A DNA stretch of 64,000 nt from assembly GCF_041146395.1 (NCBI RefSeq), contig NC_090989.1, positions 216,784,843-216,848,842 of the forward strand, written 5' to 3'. This stretch comes from Eulemur rufifrons. Its lineage: Eukaryota > Chordata > Mammalia > Primates > Lemuridae. The translations under genes and the position numbers were made by a program. Positions 58,621 through 64,000 of the stretch are shown one piece after another. Numbering within the stretch: the first letter of the stretch is position 1; each line of letters starts with the position of its first letter. The notes beneath the pieces are model-generated. The model searched no databases. It saw only the letters and a list, made by a program, of their open reading frames with translations, and was not told the origin of the DNA.

Positions 58621-61373
58621 AAGACAGGACAGGACAGGACAAAGAAAGCAGCAGTCTAAGCATCTCAGAAATGGGGGATAGATCTTAAATATCTGAAAGG
58701 GTTGAAATCGATTGCTTCTAAGAAATGGGAAATGGAATGTGATGAGAGCAAACAGGCTAATGTTTCTTTTTCTTAACATGAACTTGTAGAACAACTTGAT
58801 TCTTCAAACTGCATGCAGGTATAACTTTATGAAAAGAAAAATTAGCTTTTAAAAAGTTAATTATGTATTTAGAGGGTGTTTAGAAAGTTAGGAAACATAG
58901 GATGAGCTTTTTTGTTCAACATTCAGTATTATATATTCTTTTACTTAGTAGCAAAAGACAACACTTTTTTTTTAACCTTATTCATTAAGAGCACTTAAAA
59001 TTTACTCTTAGCAATTAGTATGAACTTATTTTTAGACAACATATTTGCAAATTTCATGCTCAGTATGTTTTTGTTCAATTTTCAGACACCCTTTCAGGGA
59101 AAGTACCTCTAAATTTAATAAGCCCAACTATTAATGTGAAAACATACACATACTATAGAGCATTTGTTCACTACCAATAATCACTTTAAATCTGACATGG
59201 CTAGTTTGCCACTGTATTAGATAATATAACTATAGAGGAGGCTCTATAAAGTCTGGAAATGGGAAATAGTAAACTGTACTTTTTTTTCAGAGTAACAGTT
59301 GGGCCCATTGCTTTAATTTGAGGTACTTTATCTGAATATGTATTAAGCATATTACCTGAAGATATAACTAACATACTGACAAAACCTTTAGTTTTCTTTT
59401 ATCTATAGAAGAAAAGAAATGCAATCTGTAGCGTTTCCCTTGTTATTTTGATTTGCAGGAAGCTCAGGGCTAATATTCAGTCACAGTAGCTATAATCTAG
59501 AACCATGATTTTCACAATTTTCTGCAAAAAGCCCTGCAGCCTCCTGGAAGTGTCTCGGTCATGGGCAGGCAAGAGCATCTCTGCCCCCTTCCTGTCCTTA
59601 AGAGAGCTCTGTTTTACCTGTTTTATATATATGGCTTCCACAGAAGACTCTGTGGGATAAAAAAGGCCTCTATTGCTAAGAAATATTAATACTTAAACTT
59701 CTTGGTTTGATTACTCACTTCCTCCGCCTTCAAGGTTCTCCTTCTCTATTTTCACCTCAACAATTTCAGCTTATACACTTAACAGACAGCACTCAAACAC
59801 TTTTCTGGAAGCAAGTTGATATCAGACCTAGAAGAGTCGCTACCTCCAGAGCATTGAGAGGATTCCCAGGGGGGTTCTGCTTGGATCCAAGTAAACAAAT
59901 ACCTGCTGCTGCTGACTGCAAGTCACCCATGGGAATTTCAAGTTCATTTTAGGGTCCCTTTAGGTCTTTCTGAGCATTCAAAATATTTCCTAAGGTTGCC
60001 CAGGAAGTTGTTTTGCTTACAGATTTGAGAATATTTCGAATTTATTAAAGGCTCTTCATCTAATACAGTATTTCTGTCAAATGAAATTTTTTGCTTTATT
60101 TTCAAATTTAGCTCCTGAAACCAACAAAATCTAATACTAAGATTCTGAGAGTCCCAGTATATTTCAAAACCAGACATTTCCCATGGCCAGCTGATTTGTT
60201 TTGTTCTCCATTATTTCCTGTGGATTTGGTTGGAGTACTTTCTGGAAATTTTAGAAGATGGAGGGCAATGTTAGCTTAGATTCTCTGCCCTTTTTAAAAG
60301 TTTATGTTCTTCCTTCTTAAACAGTCTTGCAAAGGGATGAATAATATGAAATATCTTTTTTACTGAAACTGCTTAACTACATTGAAGATATCATGTTCTT
60401 TGTAATATTTTAAAAGTTAAACACAGATAACTATATGCACATTGAACATTCAAGAGAAGAATGAGGTCCCTATGTTTCACTGTAGAGATCCAAGATGTGG
60501 GTGATTACATTCTCTCCATTTCATCTCCTGACCAGTGGTAAATTTTAGCAGTTTTAGCAGTAGGAACTTCAGTGTGCTTTTATTAATATCACTTCCCTGT
60601 TCCTCACAATGTCAGAGATATGGAGCGAGATGTTATTGTTGCCACATGTCCAAAGAAAAAACTAAAAGTCAAAAGGTTAATTCAGACCAACTTAAACTGT
60701 GTAGCTAGTAAATTTCAGAGCTCAGCGTGGAACCCAAATCTTCAACCTATTTCTAGAGGGCAATTTTAGTAGAATCAGGCTTAGCTGCCACGCTCCAGAG
60801 TTGTGTATGTCTGAGACTCAGGTTCCTGAGAGCCAGGGGTGCTAAGAGAGGTGAATTCGGACCATCCCACCAGTCCAGCTTTCGCAGGACGTGACAGCCC
60901 ACCCTTTGCTTGTCTCTTGCTTCTACTGGCTGGATTGTTTCAGGTACTAGGATCAAGTTAGCAAAGCTGGAGATCAAACTTTATCAGAGGCAGAAAAAAG
61001 GCAGAAACTTCATAAACCCGTAGCCTTAATCAACTTGATACATTGTGGACAAGAACAAGGTCTCTGAGTTTGGGGGTGGTGCAGCCAAGGATCCAGATCA
61101 CAGACTACTAGATCAGCAGTCAACTCCTGTGAGGAGAAAGTGCCCAAGGTTAAATCCTACGCCCCAGGCAAGATCCTTGGGCTACCTATTGTTATGCCAT
61201 TGACTCAGACTTCTATCTTTTGTTCCCTGTAGAGTTGTATTCTACCCGGACTATCCACAGAAAGCTCCTGTTCCCTAATAATCCCCAAACTCTGCTTGCT
61301 TATCCCTACTCCAAGCGTTTGCTCATTTCTTTCCATTCCCTCCGCTTATCATGCCTACCCATCAGTAAGGTGA
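58621..61373. other. Unclassified, 2.7 kb without a supported gene
   Basis: Mostly AT-rich, low in young repeats. Short frames (e.g. 59707-59952) have no recognisable domain, and no splice-consistent exon chain is visible. It could hold conserved non-coding sequence. Confidence 0.45.
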
Positions 61374-61954
61374 TGTTGAGGGGGCGGTTAGGAGAAACTT
61401 CCCCTTCACCCCAGAAGTTTCACTGAAAGATCAACCCACAATAAGGCAATAAGAGAAAGAAGTTAATTTACCGTGCGCACAGGGAGAGTCACAGAGTGAT
61501 TACCCAATAGTTGCAGCGGGGGCCAGAAACTTATATACCCTCATTTTAGGCAGGCGGAGATGAGGAATATAGGTAATTCTGTTGAGTGGCAGTAAGTAGT
61601 TACTAGAGAGGATGAATAGATAATTGGGAGAATGAATGGATGAGGGGAAACACATTGACTTATGAATGATTCTCTTTGGAAATTAAATTAACCTGAAAGA
61701 CAGATATTATATTAAATATTTAAAATGCTTTGGGCCAGATATGGTTGCATTCTTGATCTTCTTTCCTGCAATATATTGAGAGAGCAGGGAGGGAAAGGGA
61801 AGTCTATTGTTCTTTTCTGATGGGTCTGGTTTTTTCATGAAGAGAGAGGGGGAAAGCCCCTTCCAAGGCCTGTTGATCGCTAAGGGCCTTTAGTTCAAAA
61901 TACTCTTTATACCAGGGAGTCATATTTTGGGGCAAATTTTCCCAAGCTCCTTCA
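61374..61954 (-). mobile_element. Solo LTR, family A copy 4
   Basis: 581 bp with TG..CA ends, flanked by gtga/gtgt (near 4-bp TSD). On the minus strand, TATA-like 'gggtatataagtttctgg' precedes a U5. Confidence 0.82.
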
Positions 61955-62676
61955 GTGTGAAAATGGAAGCCTTCTTTTCTTCATCCTTTTGGAGAAGCTT
62001 GTCAAGGGTGAAATCTTTGTAATCCATGCTAACTCCCCCATATTCCAACACCAAATCCAGGAAATGCAGGTCATGCCAAGAGAATGTGAAACCTGTCCTG
62101 CCCATTACCACCTCCAACTATGGAGGAGTACAGTTGAAGGGGGGAGGGAAGAATTCCTTTGGACATAGATGTCAGTGTGCTCTGACTGTATCCCTGACAA
62201 GTGTGTCAGTCAGAGAACTTGACTTGTGTCCCCTAGGTTGGGAGGTGAAGCATAAGAATTGTATGGGAAGCTGTGGCTAGATTGGCCTCAGACAATAGAG
62301 CAGAAAGAGAGAGAAGGTGGCATCTTCACTCTCAATGTAGGGGGTTGGGAGTGGGCAAAGGTGCATGCTTCCCATGGACTGGATATGGAGCCATATTTGA
62401 AGGAGACGCCATTCAAGATGGCAGCCTATAGGGGTAAAGTGACCCAGAGAGGATAAGAGCAAGGATTTCCAGAAGCCCAGGGTCTAAAGGGCCTCTTGGA
62501 AGAAGAAGGTATTGGGTGCACTACAGACATTGCAATTGAATTTCCCCGGAAGGGAAAATTCAGAAAGAGAATCCATTTTACTCACACAAGCACAGGGTCA
62601 GCCAAGTAGGGTTTTTCAAGCTATGCATTGTGAAATCAAATTAGTAGATTGTGATCAGCTTTAAAAAATAATAATA
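61955..62676. other. Unclassified, minus-strand open frame beside the LTR
   Basis: A 65-codon minus-strand frame (62117-61920) overlaps the LTR end. Its unique part reads HDLHFLDLVLEYGG then DYKDFTLDKLLQKDEEKKAS. I do not recognise it. No start context, splice site or neighbour supports a gene. Confidence 0.3.
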
Positions 62677-63015
<339 letters not shown>

Positions 63016-64000
63016 AAAAATAAAAATAATAATAATAATAAATCAGTATATGATGGAGAATACATAGTTTGGATAAGTACCGTTTCCTGAAACTTTTGCT
63101 TCAGTTTTATAATATAAATAGGTGTTGGTGTAAATTTTGTTTTGTACTATGAATGCAGTTTTAAGAAGTTTGAGAGTCCCTGTTTTAATTTGCTCTTCTT
63201 GTGCTTGGCTCCGGAGGGATTAGGTAGTTGCAATAGGGAAGATTAGGAACAAGGCCTGCTGGAACGAGTTCGATGCTATACAAAACCAGGCAAGTTATTT
63301 TACCTCTCTGTTGGCTTAGTGTCTTATCCACAAAACACAAATAATAATAATGCCTACCTCATATGGTTGTTAGGAAGATTAAAAGGATTAAACTATTTGA
63401 TCTATGCAAAGTGCTTCTAATGGTACCTGAAAAAATGGTATATGCTTAACAAATGCTAATTGTTGTTTTTGTGGTGGTTGTTTCTTCTCATGGCCAAAGA
63501 TAACATTGTAACTTTAAAGACACAGCAAATTCTTCCCTAGATTATGTGCAAAGTCCACTTTTGTTCAGTTCAAGACAATGATTTCTGTGAGCAAATATGA
63601 TTTCTCCACAAATATTTATGGAATAGCTATTGTGTGTGTACACTCTGCTCTGCGCTTAGAGATACAGAGGGGAATAAGATAATATCCGTGACCTTGAGGA
63701 ACATACAGTTTCCCAGAGAAATTTCAATTTATTTGGTTTTATCTCCATCACCCCTATATGGTGCCTGGCACATTTTAGGTCTCTAGGAAATATGTGTTGA
63801 GTATATTTCATTGGAAGAAATCGTGAACTCTCTCTGCCTCAGCCAGATGCAATCAATAAGGGAGCATCTTATTCCTGCATCTTTTCTAGTACCTTCGAGA
63901 CGCAGAGGAAAGAACACAAGCATAGGAGACTTTTCTATAAGTGCCAAAGGTTTCCAAGAGTCTACATTTGAGGAAAGATGAATTTGCTCTTGTGGGTATC
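63016..64000. other. Unclassified
   Basis: No gene seen. 'tcatatggttgttaggaagattaaa' lies in two parts near 63360, within a stretch resembling an old MIR SINE. Confidence 0.4.

Overview
This is vertebrate nuclear DNA from a strepsirrhine primate, most likely a lemur. It is dense in dimeric Alu elements of the lemur type. These carry the diagnostic left arm 'cctgtaatcctagcactctgggag', a long A-rich middle with 'gaaattatatggacaact', and the right-arm phrase 'gctgtgagctaggctgacgccacggcactc'. There is no prokaryotic architecture, and most open frames in the window are shadows inside Alu, L1 and LTR repeats.

One intact cellular gene is visible: RFK (riboflavin kinase), on the + strand at 47578-52729. 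It has four coding exons, GT-AG introns and a CpG-rich TATA-less promoter region. Joined, the exons give 155 codons plus stop. The gene converts riboflavin to FMN.

The most remarkable region is 32.1-43.5 kb, a four-layer set of nested insertions. (1) A processed retrocopy of thymosin beta-4 (TMSB4X type, 44-codon frame intact) is split in its 3'UTR by (2) a 5'-truncated, twin-primed (internally inverted) L1 flanked by a 14-bp target-site duplication (TSD). That L1 is split in ORF2 by (3) a defective class I (gammaretrovirus-type) provirus with a tRNA-Pro primer-binding site, flanked by a 4-bp TSD. The provirus is split by (4) three lemur Alus, each with its own TSD. The provirus is structurally aberrant. 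It starts with an inverted copy of its own R-U5, giving a 100-bp palindrome. It lacks the central reverse transcriptase, carries an inverted env SU fragment at its 3' end, and has no 3' LTR.

Elsewhere: 0-13 kb is MaLR, MLT2, MER5, MER2 and class I LTR debris with Alus. 13.4-18.2 kb is an L1 on the minus strand (5'UTR, ORF1 region, ORF2 endonuclease) riddled with Alus. 19-31 kb holds more solo LTRs, including a mariner transposon nested inside an LTR. 43.5-46.2 kb is LTR-like sequence and Alus. 52.7-64 kb is RFK 3' sequence, Alus, old L1 pieces, one more solo LTR and several kilobases of unclassified sequence.

All assignments come from reading the sequence; family names for old repeats are from recollection of consensus features. 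I found no candidate for a new functional gene system. The novelty is in the structure and order of the insertions.
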